A DNA stretch of 64,000 nucleotides from Cupriavidus sp. (GTDB taxonomy: Bacteria > Pseudomonadota > Gammaproteobacteria > Burkholderiales > Burkholderiaceae), in assembly GCA_031180665.1 (NCBI GenBank), contig JAPSLP010000008.1, positions 104,848 through 168,847 on the forward strand. Reading direction: 5' to 3'. The position numbers were made by a program, and so were the translations under genes. Under the pieces are notes generated by a model that was given only the letters and a program-made list of their open reading frames with translations, searched no databases and was not told the DNA's origin. Each line of letters starts with the position of its first letter. The first letter of the stretch is position 1. Positions 25,805-34,379 of this stretch are shown here, piece by piece.

Positions 25805-26209
25805 ATGCTTTTCCGCTCTCTCCTGCGCGACGCCGCGGCCGCCACCCTGCTGGTGGCGTCGGTGCTCGGCCTTGCCGCCCTGAGCCACGCTCAGGGCGGC
25901 TGGCCGCGGCAAGGCGCCGACATGCGGGATGGCTTTAGCGCGCGGCTGCTGCCGGTCGGCATGGAACGCACCGTGATGCGTGCGGAAAGCCCCGATCATG
26001 TGCGTGCGCAGATCGAACGGATGGAAGCGCGGGCGCGCGCCGACAGCCGGCTGAACGGCCGCCCGAACCCGCCCGCCGAACGCGGCGTGCCCGAACGCAC
26101 CCAGACTTCCGAGCGCAGCGCGCAGAACGGCAGCGGCGTGCAGGGCGACCAGCGCCCGGCCAATATCGGCCCTGGCTGGCAAGGTTCGGGGCGGGAAACC
26201 ACCCGCTAA
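25805..26209 (+). CDS. Hypothetical secreted protein
   Basis: A 134-residue protein I do not recognise. The first 29 residues form a standard Sec signal (basic start LFRSLLRD, then AAAATLLVASVLGLAAL, cleavage after SHA). The mature part is hydrophilic. It has a short possible helix (RAQIERMEARARAD) and then a Pro/Asn/Gln-rich disordered tail (NGRPNPPAERGVPERT, NIGPGWQGSGRE). The ATG at 25805 is the only start that gives a signal peptide. A palindrome lies in its upstream region. No operon partner is evident. Confidence 0.6.
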   Translation: MLFRSLLRDAAAATLLVASVLGLAALSHAQGGWPRQGADMRDGFSARLLPVGMERTVMRAESPDHVRAQIERMEARARADSRLNGRPNPPAERGVPERTQTSERSAQNGSGVQGDQRPANIGPGWQGSGRETTR

Positions 26210-26540
26210 TCCGCCAGTTCCGCTGGTCCGGATACTTCTCCGCTTTATCTCCTGAAGCACGGCAACCGCGCGACCGCGGACCGCCCCGCCGTCGCGCGTT
26301 GCCGGGCACCTTCGCCGATGGCGATGGCATCCGAAGCCTGCGCCGGAACTTCCCCATCCTTGGCAAGGTCCAATAGCCGTGGCGGCTGAAGCTGCGCCGC
26401 CACATGGCTGCCGCCCGGCGCTGACCGGTGTTCAGCAGCGTGCCGTCGATCGCAGGCGGCGAACGCACACTGACATGCCCTCTCCTTCGGATCGTGTCGC
26501 GATGGGCGCGGCCTTCGTCCAACCAACCGACGAGGTTCGT
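26210..26540. other. Intergenic region, no supported gene
   Basis: About 330 bases between the secreted protein and the small membrane protein. Frames on both strands are open but Arg-rich and lack ribosome sites or family resemblance. I see no RNA gene or promoter that I can support. Confidence 0.45.
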
Positions 26541-26684
26541 ATGCTATCCATGCTGACCGACCTGGCTCGACACGCGGGCCAGCTCACTCTGACCGTGCTA
26601 TTCATGGGAATCCTGGCTGCCGTGCTGTACGGCGAAACCAATCTCGGCGTCCTGCTGGGTATCGTGTCGAACGCGCCGCGCTGA
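26541..26684 (+). CDS. Small single-helix membrane protein
   Basis: A 47-residue protein starting MLSMLTDLARHAGQ, with one membrane helix (LTLTVLFMGILAAVLY) and a short Gly/Leu-rich tail. GAGG sits five bases before the ATG at 26541, which is a good ribosome site and the reason for choosing it over an ATG at 26475. No family is recognised. It could be a regulator of a membrane complex, as many such small proteins are, but nothing here shows a partner. Confidence 0.5.
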   Translation: MLSMLTDLARHAGQLTLTVLFMGILAAVLYGETNLGVLLGIVSNAPR

Positions 26685-26804
26685 CGGCAATCGGACGCTG
26701 CTGCAAGACAGGTCATCGCAGGTTTTGCACCAGCGCCCCGGGCCGGCGATCGAAACCACGATCCGCCGGCCTTCAACCGGGTCATCGAAGCGGGCGGTGC
26801 GGCG

Positions 26805-26810
26805 TACAAT
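26805..26810 (+). promoter_or_regulatory. Putative -10 box of TM2 protein gene
   Basis: TACAAT preceded by GGCG, 71 bases before the ATG at 26882. No clear -35 box. Confidence 0.35.
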
Positions 26811-26881
26811 GTGCGCTGCACTGCCCGCTTCCATCGTACAGCCGCGTTTCGGCAGATATCCCCTTCTCCCTATCCACGCCC

Positions 26882-27388
26882 ATGTCCGCCGCTCCGTCCT
26901 CCGCCTCGTCCGTCCCGCCCACTGCCGCCGCCGGCATGGATCGCGCACCGATGCGCAAGTCGAAGCTGCTGACCGTGGCGCTGGCCTTCCTGCTCGGCAG
27001 CCTCGGCGCGCATCGCTTCTATCTCGGCGGCCTGCGCGACCGCTATGGCTGGCTGCATCTGCTCGCCACGCTGGCCGGCGCACTGGGCATCGCCTCGATG
27101 GTGCTGCACGTCGGCGCGCCGGCGCTGAACTGGACCTTTGCGGTAGCGGGTGGGGCCTCGGTGATCAGCGCCTTCCTGGCGGCGATCGTCTACGGGCTGC
27201 GGCCGGACGAGCGCTGGGACGCACGCTTCAATCCGGACGGCGAGCCGACCCGCTCCGGCTGGCCGGTCGTGATCCTGGTGATCCTGTCGCTGCTGATCGG
27301 CACCGGCCTGTTGATGGCCGGGCTGGCCATCAGCTTCCAGACCTTCTTCGAGTCGCAGGTGGAAGCGGCACGCGAGCTGTCGCAATAA
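26882..27388 (+). CDS. TM2-domain membrane protein
   Basis: A 168-residue membrane protein. The TM2 signature lies at residues about 27-75: KSKLLTVALAFLLGSLGAHR, then FYLGGLRDRYGWLHLL, the GAHRFYLG core being diagnostic. Two more hydrophobic helices follow (WTFAVAGGASVISAFLAAI and VVILVILSLLIGTGLLMAG). The N-terminal 20 residues are Ser/Ala/Pro-rich. TM2 proteins have no agreed bacterial function. The ATG at 26882 is preceded by a weak ribosome site. It stands alone; the next gene is 186 bases away. Confidence 0.8.
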   Translation: MSAAPSSASSVPPTAAAGMDRAPMRKSKLLTVALAFLLGSLGAHRFYLGGLRDRYGWLHLLATLAGALGIASMVLHVGAPALNWTFAVAGGASVISAFLAAIVYGLRPDERWDARFNPDGEPTRSGWPVVILVILSLLIGTGLLMAGLAISFQTFFESQVEAARELSQ

Positions 27389-27573
27389 CAGCGAAAGGAA
27401 AATCGTCCACCGCGGGCATCGTCGCCCCGGGAGTGCTCCCGCCGATTTCCCGATCCACGTCACCCCCATTCCGGCGTTCGTCAACCATACTGAACCGGTT
27501 GATTCCAACGTCGCGCGCCGCGGGCGCTTTGCCGGCAGTGCCGCGACCGATCGGTCGAACTCCAGGAGTGGAC

Positions 27574-27789
27574 ATGAACGTTCCCAGCTATGAAGTGGGC
27601 AGGGTGGCCGCGTTGACCGTCAGACTGATGCGCGCGTCCGGCCTGTCGCACGACGACGCGGTAGCCGCGCTGGACCTCGCCTGCAGAATGATGGACGACG
27701 AGATGGCGCCGCGGTCGGCCGGCCCCGTGCGTGCGGGCGGTGTGCGACCCCCTGCCGCGGCGAACCCTGTCCGGCCAGGCCGGCAATGA
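27574..27789 (+). CDS. Hypothetical 71-residue protein
   Basis: Unrecognised small soluble protein. CAGGAG at five bases before the ATG at 27574 is a strong ribosome site. Residues 1-45 (SYEVGRVAALTVRLMRASGL and HDDAVAALDLACRMMDDEM) look like two amphipathic helices, possibly a small helical binding domain; the rest is Pro/Ala/Arg-rich. Its stop lies one base from the stop of the convergent PHB depolymerase gene, so the 3' ends abut. No function can be assigned. Confidence 0.55.
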   Translation: MNVPSYEVGRVAALTVRLMRASGLSHDDAVAALDLACRMMDDEMAPRSAGPVRAGGVRPPAAANPVRPGRQ

Positions 27790-27790
27790 G

Positions 27791-29014
27791 CTAGGCCGCT
27801 GCCAGCCAGCGGCGCACCGCGGGATGCACCGTCTCGCGCCAGGGTGCGCCGCTGAACAAACCATAGTGGTCGCAGCGCTCGATCGTCAGCCGCTCTCGGC
27901 ATCGCGTCGGCAGGCCGCTGCACAGCCCCTGCGCCGCATGCGTCTGCCCGGGTCCCGATATATCGTCGCGATCGCCCTCGACCGTCAGCAAGCGAGTCCG
28001 CCGCAGGCAGTCGGGGCGCACCATCTCGCCGGCCACCCGCCACGCGCCCTTGGGCAGCAGCATCTGCTGGAACACCACGCGCAGCGTGTCGAAGAAGAAT
28101 TCCGCGGTCATGTCCAGCACGGCGCCGTATTGCGCGACGGCGCGCTCGATCTCGCGCGCGGTATCGGCATCGGCCGCCTGGCGCCGGCATAGCCAGTCGA
28201 ACATCAGCGTCGCGTGCCGGTCCGGCTGTGCCGCGACCAGCGCCGGATATTGCAGGAAGCCCGGATAGATGCGCCGCCCGGCGCCGGCATAACCGCTCGG
28301 CACCACATCGATGGCGGTGGCTTCCAGCCACGGCAGCGACAGCGTGGCCGCGACGCGATCGAGCGTGGTCGGCGCAAGCCGTGCATCGATCGGCCCGCCC
28401 ATCAGCGTCAGCGTCGCCGGCTCGGCTCCATCGGCTTGCGCCAGGCGGGAGACCGCGGCCAGCGCGGGCACCGTCGCCTGGCAGACCGCCAGTACATGCA
28501 GCCGGGCAGGATCGAGCAGCCGGATGAAGCGCTCCACCAGCAGCACGTAATCGTCCAGGCCAAAGGCGCCGGCCTCGCGGGGCACGTCGCGCGCATCGGC
28601 CCAGTCGGTGACGTAGACGTCCGCATGCGGCAGCAGCGCCGCCACGGTATCGCGCATCAGCACCGCGCGATGTCCCGCCAGCGGCGCGCACAGCAGCACG
28701 CGGGGCCGCGCCTTGCGGCGGGACCGCGAGGGACACTGGAATGCCCGCAAGGTACAGAACGGCGTCACCGACACGGTGCTTTCGCTGACCGGCATCCGCG
28801 CGCCGTCGACCTCGATGTCGCCGAACTCGAAGCGCGCCGTGCCGAACCGCCCAAGCCAGGTCTGGAACCAGCGGTAGTAGTGCTCGAAACGGCGGCGGTG
28901 CGACGCCGCGGCCAGCGGGTACGGCGCGGCGGCGAGCGCCTGCTGGGTCAGCTCGCCCCACATCACGACCGGATCGAAGGCGGCGCGGGCGCCCTGCTGC
29001 ATCAGATGGATCAT
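27791..29014 (-). CDS. phaZ: Intracellular polyhydroxyalkanoate depolymerase
   Basis: A 407-residue enzyme of the intracellular PHB depolymerase family, which degrades stored polyhydroxybutyrate granules to hydroxybutyrate oligomers. The nucleophile is a Cys in LAVCQATVPALAAV (Cys about residue 178) in place of the usual lipase Ser, the hallmark of the PhaZa branch known from R. eutropha. The acid and base are probably the Asp in VEGDRDDISG and the His in CDHYGLFSG. It has no signal peptide, as expected for a cytoplasmic granule enzyme. Its start at 29014 gives MIHLMQQGARAAFD. It implies that the host stores PHB. Confidence 0.9.
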   Translation of the reverse strand: MIHLMQQGARAAFDPVVMWGELTQQALAAAPYPLAAASHRRRFEHYYRWFQTWLGRFGTARFEFGDIEVDGARMPVSESTVSVTPFCTLRAFQCPSRSRRKARPRVLLCAPLAGHRAVLMRDTVAALLPHADVYVTDWADARDVPREAGAFGLDDYVLLVERFIRLLDPARLHVLAVCQATVPALAAVSRLAQADGAEPATLTLMGGPIDARLAPTTLDRVAATLSLPWLEATAIDVVPSGYAGAGRRIYPGFLQYPALVAAQPDRHATLMFDWLCRRQAADADTAREIERAVAQYGAVLDMTAEFFFDTLRVVFQQMLLPKGAWRVAGEMVRPDCLRRTRLLTVEGDRDDISGPGQTHAAQGLCSGLPTRCRERLTIERCDHYGLFSGAPWRETVHPAVRRWLAAA

Positions 29015-29149
29015 GGCTTCCCCAAGGCAACGCCGAGGCGGTCGGGCGATCGGGCGGTCGGGCGCCCGAGTGCGCCAATCGCCGCGGCGTGGGCGGCGGA
29101 TCGAATAGCCATTATGGACAGCGCTCCGGCGTTGTACAAACCCGCAGGT

Positions 29150-30424
29150 TCAGAACAGCGAACCTTGCGCGTCGTCCTCCGGCCTGCGCTCCCGGCGCGT
29201 GCCGCGGCGCAAGCCGGCCGGCGGCGCGGGCGGGACGAACTGCGAGGTGTCCAGATCGAAACGGTGATAGCGAAAGCCGAGCCGATCGGCCGCCTTGTGA
29301 AAGCGCTGGCGCATCAGATCCGCCCACACGCCGGTGCCGCGCATGCGCGTGGAGAAATTGGAATCGTAGTCCTTGCCGTCGCGCATCTCGCGCACGCGAT
29401 TCATCACCCGCTCGGCCCGGTCGGGGAAATGCGCCTGGAGCCATTGCTGGAACAGTGGCGCGACCTCCCACGGCAGCCGCAGCACGATGTAGTTGGCATA
29501 GACCGCACCCGCCTCGCGCGCGGCCTCGAGCACGCGCTCCAGGTCCGGCTCGGTGATGAAGGGAATCACCGGCGCCACGCTGACGGCGACGGGGATGCCC
29601 GCCTCCGACAGCGTGCGGATCGTGCGCAACCGCCGCGACGGCGTGGCGGCGCGCGGCTCCAGCGTGCGCGCGATCTCGGCATCGAGCGTGGTGATCGTGA
29701 TCGCGGCCACGGCAAGGCGCCTGGCGGCCATCGGCGCCAGCAGATCGATGTCGCGCTCGATCAGCGACGACTTGGTGATCAGCGCCACCGGATGGTGGCA
29801 TTCGTGCAGCACCTCGAGCACGCCGCGCGTGATGCGTTGGGTCCGTTCGATCGGCTGATAGGCGTCGGTGTTGACGCCCAGCGCGATCAGCTCGCATTGG
29901 TAGGAAGGCCGGGACAGCGCCTCCCGCAGCCGCTCGGCGGCATTGGCCTTGGCGAACAGCTGCGTCTCGAAGTCCAGGCCCGGCGACAGGTCGAGATAGG
30001 CGTGCGTCGGCCGGGCGAAGCAGTAGATGCAGCCGTGCTCGCAACCGCGGTAGGGGTTGAGCGAGACCCCGAACGGGATATCGGGCGAGGCATTGCGGCT
30101 CAGGATGGAGCGGGCCTGTTCCTGCGTGACGCGGGTGATCAGCTTCGGCGGCGCGGGCTCGAAAGCGGCGCCTTCCCTGCCCGCTTCCGTACCCGCTTCG
30201 CGCGCGGCATCGTCCGGCCCGGCGATGTCGGGCGGACCCCAGCCATCGTCGAAGGGCTCGCGGGTATCGCGCTCGAAGCGCCCTTGCAGATTGCTGACGG
30301 CGCCACGGCCCTTCAGCGGCCGCGGTGGCGGCCGCAGCGGCACCGGCTCGCCCGGGACGTCATCCGCAGGCAACTGCGCTTCGCGCGGGCCGACGTGGCG
30401 CCCCTTGCGCTCGATGTCCTTCAT
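29150..30424 (-). CDS. PA0069-family radical SAM protein
   Basis: A 424-residue radical SAM protein of the PA0069 family, related to spore photoproduct lyases. The iron-sulfur motif is CEHGCIYC (Cys-x3-Cys-x2-Cys) near residue 128, within NPYRGCEHGCIYCFARPTH. The first 90 residues are a low-complexity Pro/Gly/Asp-rich leader (PPPRPLKGRGAVSN is the family start of order). The C-terminal region ends in an Arg-rich tail. The substrate is unknown. Its ATG at 30424 lies one base after the stop of the Lrp gene, so the two are almost certainly cotranscribed. Confidence 0.88.
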   Translation of the reverse strand: MKDIERKGRHVGPREAQLPADDVPGEPVPLRPPPRPLKGRGAVSNLQGRFERDTREPFDDGWGPPDIAGPDDAAREAGTEAGREGAAFEPAPPKLITRVTQEQARSILSRNASPDIPFGVSLNPYRGCEHGCIYCFARPTHAYLDLSPGLDFETQLFAKANAAERLREALSRPSYQCELIALGVNTDAYQPIERTQRITRGVLEVLHECHHPVALITKSSLIERDIDLLAPMAARRLAVAAITITTLDAEIARTLEPRAATPSRRLRTIRTLSEAGIPVAVSVAPVIPFITEPDLERVLEAAREAGAVYANYIVLRLPWEVAPLFQQWLQAHFPDRAERVMNRVREMRDGKDYDSNFSTRMRGTGVWADLMRQRFHKAADRLGFRYHRFDLDTSQFVPPAPPAGLRRGTRRERRPEDDAQGSLF

Positions 30425-30425
30425 C

Positions 30426-30929
30426 TCATGCAGGCTGGCCCTTCTCGTCGACAGGGATGGCCAGCGTCTCCTTGATCTCTTCCATCACGACATAACTCTT
30501 GGACTGCGCGGCCCCCGGTAGTTGCAGCAGGATGTCGCCCAGCAGCCGGCGATACTCGCCGATCTCGCGGATCCGCGCCTTGATCAGGTAATCGAAATCG
30601 CCCGACACCAGGTGGCATTCCATCACTTCCGGAATGCGCAGCACCTCGCGCCGGAACTGCTCGAACATGTTGCCCGCCTTGTTGTTCAGCGTGATCTCGA
30701 CGAAGACCAGCAGCGCGCTGCCCAGCAGGGCCGGATTCAGGCGGGCGTAGTAGCCCATGATGACACCGTCGCGCTCCATCCGCTTGACCCGCTCGATGCA
30801 GGGCGTGATGGTCAGTCCGACCGCCTCGGCCAGGTCTTTCATCGAGATGCGGCCATCGGCCTGCAGCAGCGCCAGGATGCGGCGGTCGAGGCGGTCCAGT
30901 CCGCGTACCGGCTGGCGGATCGTTCTCAT
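30426..30929 (-). CDS. Lrp/AsnC family transcriptional regulator
   Basis: A 167-residue regulator with an N-terminal winged helix ([20 protein letters not shown], then [20 protein letters not shown]) and a C-terminal RAM ligand domain ([19 protein letters not shown], then [13 protein letters not shown]). It is divergent from dadA, 109 bases apart, so it is likely a DadR/BkdR-type activator that senses an amino acid such as alanine and controls dadA. It also precedes the radical SAM gene by one base. Specific ligand and target are inferred from position, not shown. Confidence 0.9.
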   Translation of the reverse strand: MRTIRQPVRGLDRLDRRILALLQADGRISMKDLAEAVGLTITPCIERVKRMERDGVIMGYYARLNPALLGSALLVFVEITLNNKAGNMFEQFRREVLRIPEVMECHLVSGDFDYLIKARIREIGEYRRLLGDILLQLPGAAQSKSYVVMEEIKETLAIPVDEKGQPA

Positions 30930-30973
30930 GAATTTTTCCTTTTTCCGCGAAATTTTCGGTAATTATGACTGGA

Positions 30974-31001
30974 TTGATTCCAATACCATAGCGGATATAC
31001 C
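30974..31001 (+). promoter_or_regulatory. Putative dadA promoter in Lrp-dadA intergenic region
   Basis: TTGATT, 16-base spacer, TATACC. The surrounding 30930-31020 stretch is AT-rich for this genome and includes the near-palindrome CGAAATTTTCG at 30948-30958, a candidate Lrp contact. Transcripts would start about 30 bases before the dadA ATG. Confidence 0.45.
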
Positions 31002-31038
31002 TCCGTTCAATCGACATCCTGGTTGGGGTCCCATCGCA

Positions 31039-32331
31039 ATGCGTGTTCTCGTTCTTGGCAGTGGCGTGATCGGCGTCACCAGCGCCTGGTATCTGGCCAG
31101 GGCCGGCCATGAGGTCACCGTGATCGACCGCGAAGCAGCGCCAGCACTCGGCACCAGCTTTGCCAATGCCGGCCAGATCTCGCCCGGCTATGCGTCGCCG
31201 TGGGCCGCGCCCGGCGTGCCGCTGAAGGCGATCAAATGGATGTTCCAGCAGCACGCGCCGCTGTCGATCCGGCCCGATGGCACGCTGTTCCAGCTGCAGT
31301 GGATGTGGCAGATGCTGATGAACTGCAGCGCCGACCGCTACGCCGTCAACAAGGAGCGCATGGTGCGGCTGGCCGAATACAGCCGCGACTGCATCCGCGC
31401 ACTGCGCGCTGAAACCGGCATCGCCTACGAGGGCCGCCAGCAGGGCACGCTGCAGGTCTTCCGCACCGACGAGCAGCTCGAAGGCGCGGCCAAGGACATC
31501 GCCGTGCTGGAAGAAGCTGGCGTGCCCTATCAATTGCTGTCGCGCGAGGATCTCGCCGCGAGCGAACCGGCGCTGGCCGCAGTCAGCCACAAGCTGACCG
31601 GCGGCCTGCGCCTGCCCAACGACGAAACCGGCGACTGCCAGCTGTTTACGCAACGGCTGGCGGCCATGGCCGAGGGTCTGGGCGTGCAATTCCTGTACAA
31701 CCGTTCGATCGACGGCCTGATGACGCAGGGCACCGCCGTGACCGGCGCCATCGTCGGCGGCGAGCCGATCTTCGCCGACGCCGTGGTGGTTGCGCTGGGC
31801 AGCTGGTCGACCCCGTTCATCAAGGACTTCGTGCGGATTCCGGTCTATCCGCTGAAGGGGTTCTCGATCACCGTGCCGATGACCGACGCGGCGCGCAGTC
31901 CGGTATCGACGGTGCTGGACGAGACCTACAAGGTGGCGATCACGCGCTTCGACGACCGCATCCGCGTCGGCGGCATGGCGCAGATCGTCGGCTATGACCG
32001 CTCGCTCGATCCGGCCAAGCGGCGCACGCTGGAACACGTGGTGACGGACCTGTTCCCGGGCGCCGGCGACGTGGCGCGTGCCTCATTCTGGACCGGCCTG
32101 CGTCCGATGACGCCGGATGGCACGCCGATCGTCGGCCCGACCCCGGTCAAGGGGCTGTGGCTCAATACCGGCCACGGCACGCTGGGCTGGACCATGGCCT
32201 GCGGCTCCGGCAAGCTGCTCGCCGATCTGGTCTCGGGCGCCTCGCCAGCCATCCGCGCCGACGATCTGTCGGTGGCCCGCTATCTGCAGCAGACGGCCCG
32301 GCATCCGGCGCCCCGGCCAGCCACGGCCTGA
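31039..32331 (+). CDS. dadA: D-amino acid dehydrogenase, small subunit
   Basis: DadA is an FAD enzyme at the inner membrane that oxidises D-amino acids (D-alanine best) to 2-oxo acids, feeding electrons to the quinone pool. The 430-residue protein has the dinucleotide-binding start [19 protein letters not shown], the FAD contact at [19 protein letters not shown] and the C-terminal [20 protein letters not shown] and [16 protein letters not shown], all typical. The ATG at 31039 begins the family sequence; a frame from 30757 is antisense to the regulator gene. No strong ribosome site is visible. It is likely controlled by the divergent Lrp gene. Confidence 0.95.
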   Translation: MRVLVLGSGVIGVTSAWYLARAGHEVTVIDREAAPALGTSFANAGQISPGYASPWAAPGVPLKAIKWMFQQHAPLSIRPDGTLFQLQWMWQMLMNCSADRYAVNKERMVRLAEYSRDCIRALRAETGIAYEGRQQGTLQVFRTDEQLEGAAKDIAVLEEAGVPYQLLSREDLAASEPALAAVSHKLTGGLRLPNDETGDCQLFTQRLAAMAEGLGVQFLYNRSIDGLMTQGTAVTGAIVGGEPIFADAVVVALGSWSTPFIKDFVRIPVYPLKGFSITVPMTDAARSPVSTVLDETYKVAITRFDDRIRVGGMAQIVGYDRSLDPAKRRTLEHVVTDLFPGAGDVARASFWTGLRPMTPDGTPIVGPTPVKGLWLNTGHGTLGWTMACGSGKLLADLVSGASPAIRADDLSVARYLQQTARHPAPRPATA

Positions 32332-32377
32332 CAGGACCGGAACCCGGACCGGCGTCGGCGCAGACGCCGCCACCCAT

Positions 32378-32406
32378 AAAAAAGACGGCCAACCGGCCGT
32401 CTTTTT
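32378..32406. terminator. Bidirectional terminator between dadA and acyl-CoA dehydrogenase
   Basis: GACGGCC-AACC-GGCCGTC flanked by AAAAAA on the left and TTTTT on the right. The seven-base GC stem works on both strands and separates the convergent genes. Confidence 0.9.
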
Positions 32407-32423
32407 GTTCGCCCTGTGCGCCG

Positions 32424-34208
32424 TCAGAACTGCGTCTCGCTCAACGCCAGCGCCGCCGGCGCGCCCGCCACGATGGCGTCGCGAATGCCGCCGGCCTGCG
32501 ACAGCACGTGCTCGGCGAAGAAATGCGCCGTGGCGATCTTCGCCTCGTGGAAGGCCGGATCCTCGGCCCGCCGGGCATCGGCGGCCAGCATCGCACGCCC
32601 GAGCTGCCAGCCCGAGAACACGATGCCGCACAGCTTCAGATACGGCACGCTGCCGGCAAACGCGGCATTCGGATCGGTTTTGCCATTGGCGACGATGAAC
32701 TCGATCGCCTGCTCCAGCGCGGTGCGGCCCTTGGCCAGCTGCGCCTGCATCGCGACGAACGGGGCCCCGCCATGCGCGGCCAGCGCGGCCTCGGTGTCGG
32801 CAATCCGCGCGCAGATGCCACGCGCCACGGCGCCGCCATCGCGCACCGTCTTGCGGCCGACCAGATCGTTGGCCTGGATCGCCGTGGTGCCCTCGTAGAT
32901 CGGCAGGATGCGCGCGTCGCGATAGTGCTGCGCGGCGCCAGTCTCCTCGATGAAGCCCATGCCGCCGTGAACCTGCACGCCCAGGCTGGTCACGTCGATC
33001 GACAGCTCGGTGCTCCAGCCCTTGATCACCGGCACCAGGAATTCGTAGAACGCCTGGTTGTCGCGGCGCACCGCCTCGTCCGGATGCTGGTGCGCGGTAT
33101 CGCAGGCCGCCGCGCCGACGTAGGCCAACGCGCGCGCCCCTTCCGTCAGCGCGCGCATCGTCATCAGCATGCGCTTGACGTCCGGATGATGAATGATAGT
33201 GACCGCCTGCCGCGCCGAGCCGTCGACCGGCCGGCTCTGCACGCGCTCGCGGGCATAGGCCACGGCCTGCTGATAGGCGCGCTCGGATACCGCGATGCCC
33301 TGCATGCCGACCGAAAAGCGGGCCGCATTCATCATGATGAACATGTACTCGAGCCCGCGATTTTCCTCGCCGACCAGCGTGCCGATGGCGCCGCCGTGGT
33401 CGCCGAACTGCAGCACCGCGGTCGGGCTGGCCTTGATGCCCAGCTTGTGCTCGATCGATACGCAATGCACGTCGTTGCGCGCGCCCAGCGAGCCGTCCTC
33501 ATTGACCAGGAACTTGGGCACGATGAACAGCGAGATACCCTTGACCCCTTCCGGCGCATTCGGCGTCCTCGCCAGCACGAGATGCACGATGTTCTCCGCC
33601 ATGTCGTGCTCGCCGTAGGTGATGAAGATCTTGGTACCGAACAGCTTGTAGGTGCCGTCGCCCTGCGGCTCGGCGCGCGTGCGCACCGCGGCCAGATCGG
33701 AGCCGGCTTGCGGCTCGGTCAGGTTCATCGTGCCGGTCCACTGTCCGGAGATCAGCTTGGGCAGGAAGGCCTGCCGCTGGGCGTCGCTGCCGGCGGTCAG
33801 CAGCGCCTCGATGGCGCCGTCGGTCAGCAGCGGGCACAGCGCGAACGACAGATTGGCCGAGTTCAGCATCTCGTTGCACGCAGTGGCGATCAGCTTGGGC
33901 AAGCCCTGGCCGCCGAATTCCTGCGGATGCAGCACGCCTTGCCAGCCGCCTTCGCCGAACTGGCGGAAGGCCTCGCGGAAGCCGGGCGTGGTGGTGACCG
34001 CGCCGTCCTTCCAGCTGCTCGGCTCGATATCGCCGGCGCGGTTCAGCGGCGCAATCACCTGCTCGGTGAACTTGGCCGCTTCCTCCAGCACCGCCTGCGC
34101 GGTGTCGGCCGTCGCTTCCTCGAAGCCCGGCAACTGGCTGATGGCATCCAGCCCGGCCAGTTCGTTGATCGCGAACAGCATGTCCTTGAGCGGGGCGCGG
34201 TAGGTCAT
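32424..34208 (-). CDS. Acyl-CoA dehydrogenase (long, DmdC-like form)
   Basis: A 594-residue flavoprotein. It has the acyl-CoA dehydrogenase N-terminal helical domain, the beta-barrel with GTMNLTEPQAGSDLAAVRT and GTKIFITYGEHD, and the C-terminal helical domain with the catalytic Glu in IYEGTTAIQANDL. A further C-terminal extension of about 130 residues characterises the long subgroup that includes DmdC and several fatty-acid dehydrogenases. It oxidises acyl-CoA to enoyl-CoA and passes electrons to ETF, which is encoded just upstream (etfBA). Chain-length preference cannot be read. The ATG at 34208 matches the family N-terminus. Confidence 0.92.
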   Translation of the reverse strand: MTYRAPLKDMLFAINELAGLDAISQLPGFEEATADTAQAVLEEAAKFTEQVIAPLNRAGDIEPSSWKDGAVTTTPGFREAFRQFGEGGWQGVLHPQEFGGQGLPKLIATACNEMLNSANLSFALCPLLTDGAIEALLTAGSDAQRQAFLPKLISGQWTGTMNLTEPQAGSDLAAVRTRAEPQGDGTYKLFGTKIFITYGEHDMAENIVHLVLARTPNAPEGVKGISLFIVPKFLVNEDGSLGARNDVHCVSIEHKLGIKASPTAVLQFGDHGGAIGTLVGEENRGLEYMFIMMNAARFSVGMQGIAVSERAYQQAVAYARERVQSRPVDGSARQAVTIIHHPDVKRMLMTMRALTEGARALAYVGAAACDTAHQHPDEAVRRDNQAFYEFLVPVIKGWSTELSIDVTSLGVQVHGGMGFIEETGAAQHYRDARILPIYEGTTAIQANDLVGRKTVRDGGAVARGICARIADTEAALAAHGGAPFVAMQAQLAKGRTALEQAIEFIVANGKTDPNAAFAGSVPYLKLCGIVFSGWQLGRAMLAADARRAEDPAFHEAKIATAHFFAEHVLSQAGGIRDAIVAGAPAALALSETQF

Positions 34209-34269
34209 CGGTGTCTCCGTTATCGCAATGGGTCGCCACGGGTCGCTGCGACCGTTCGATACAGCGTAT

Positions 34270-34304
34270 AAAAAAGCCGCTCGCGGGCGGGCCCGGAACG
34301 GCTT
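34270..34304 (-). terminator. Terminator after etfA
   Basis: On the minus strand AAGCCGTTC pairs with GAGCGGCTT (one G-T wobble) around a 17-base GC loop, followed by a TTTT run. It lies about 75 bases after the etfA stop and before the acyl-CoA dehydrogenase gene. Confidence 0.7.
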
Positions 34305-34379
34305 GTCTTGGCTTTTCTTTTTTGTGCTGGCTGGCCTGGTCCGGCCGCGGCACCGGGCGGCGCCGCGGCCGGCTTGCGA

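Noticed and set aside
26245..26526. Minus-strand 93-residue frame in the 26.2-26.5 kb gap
   Set aside because: Mixed composition, no ribosome site and no recognisable domain.
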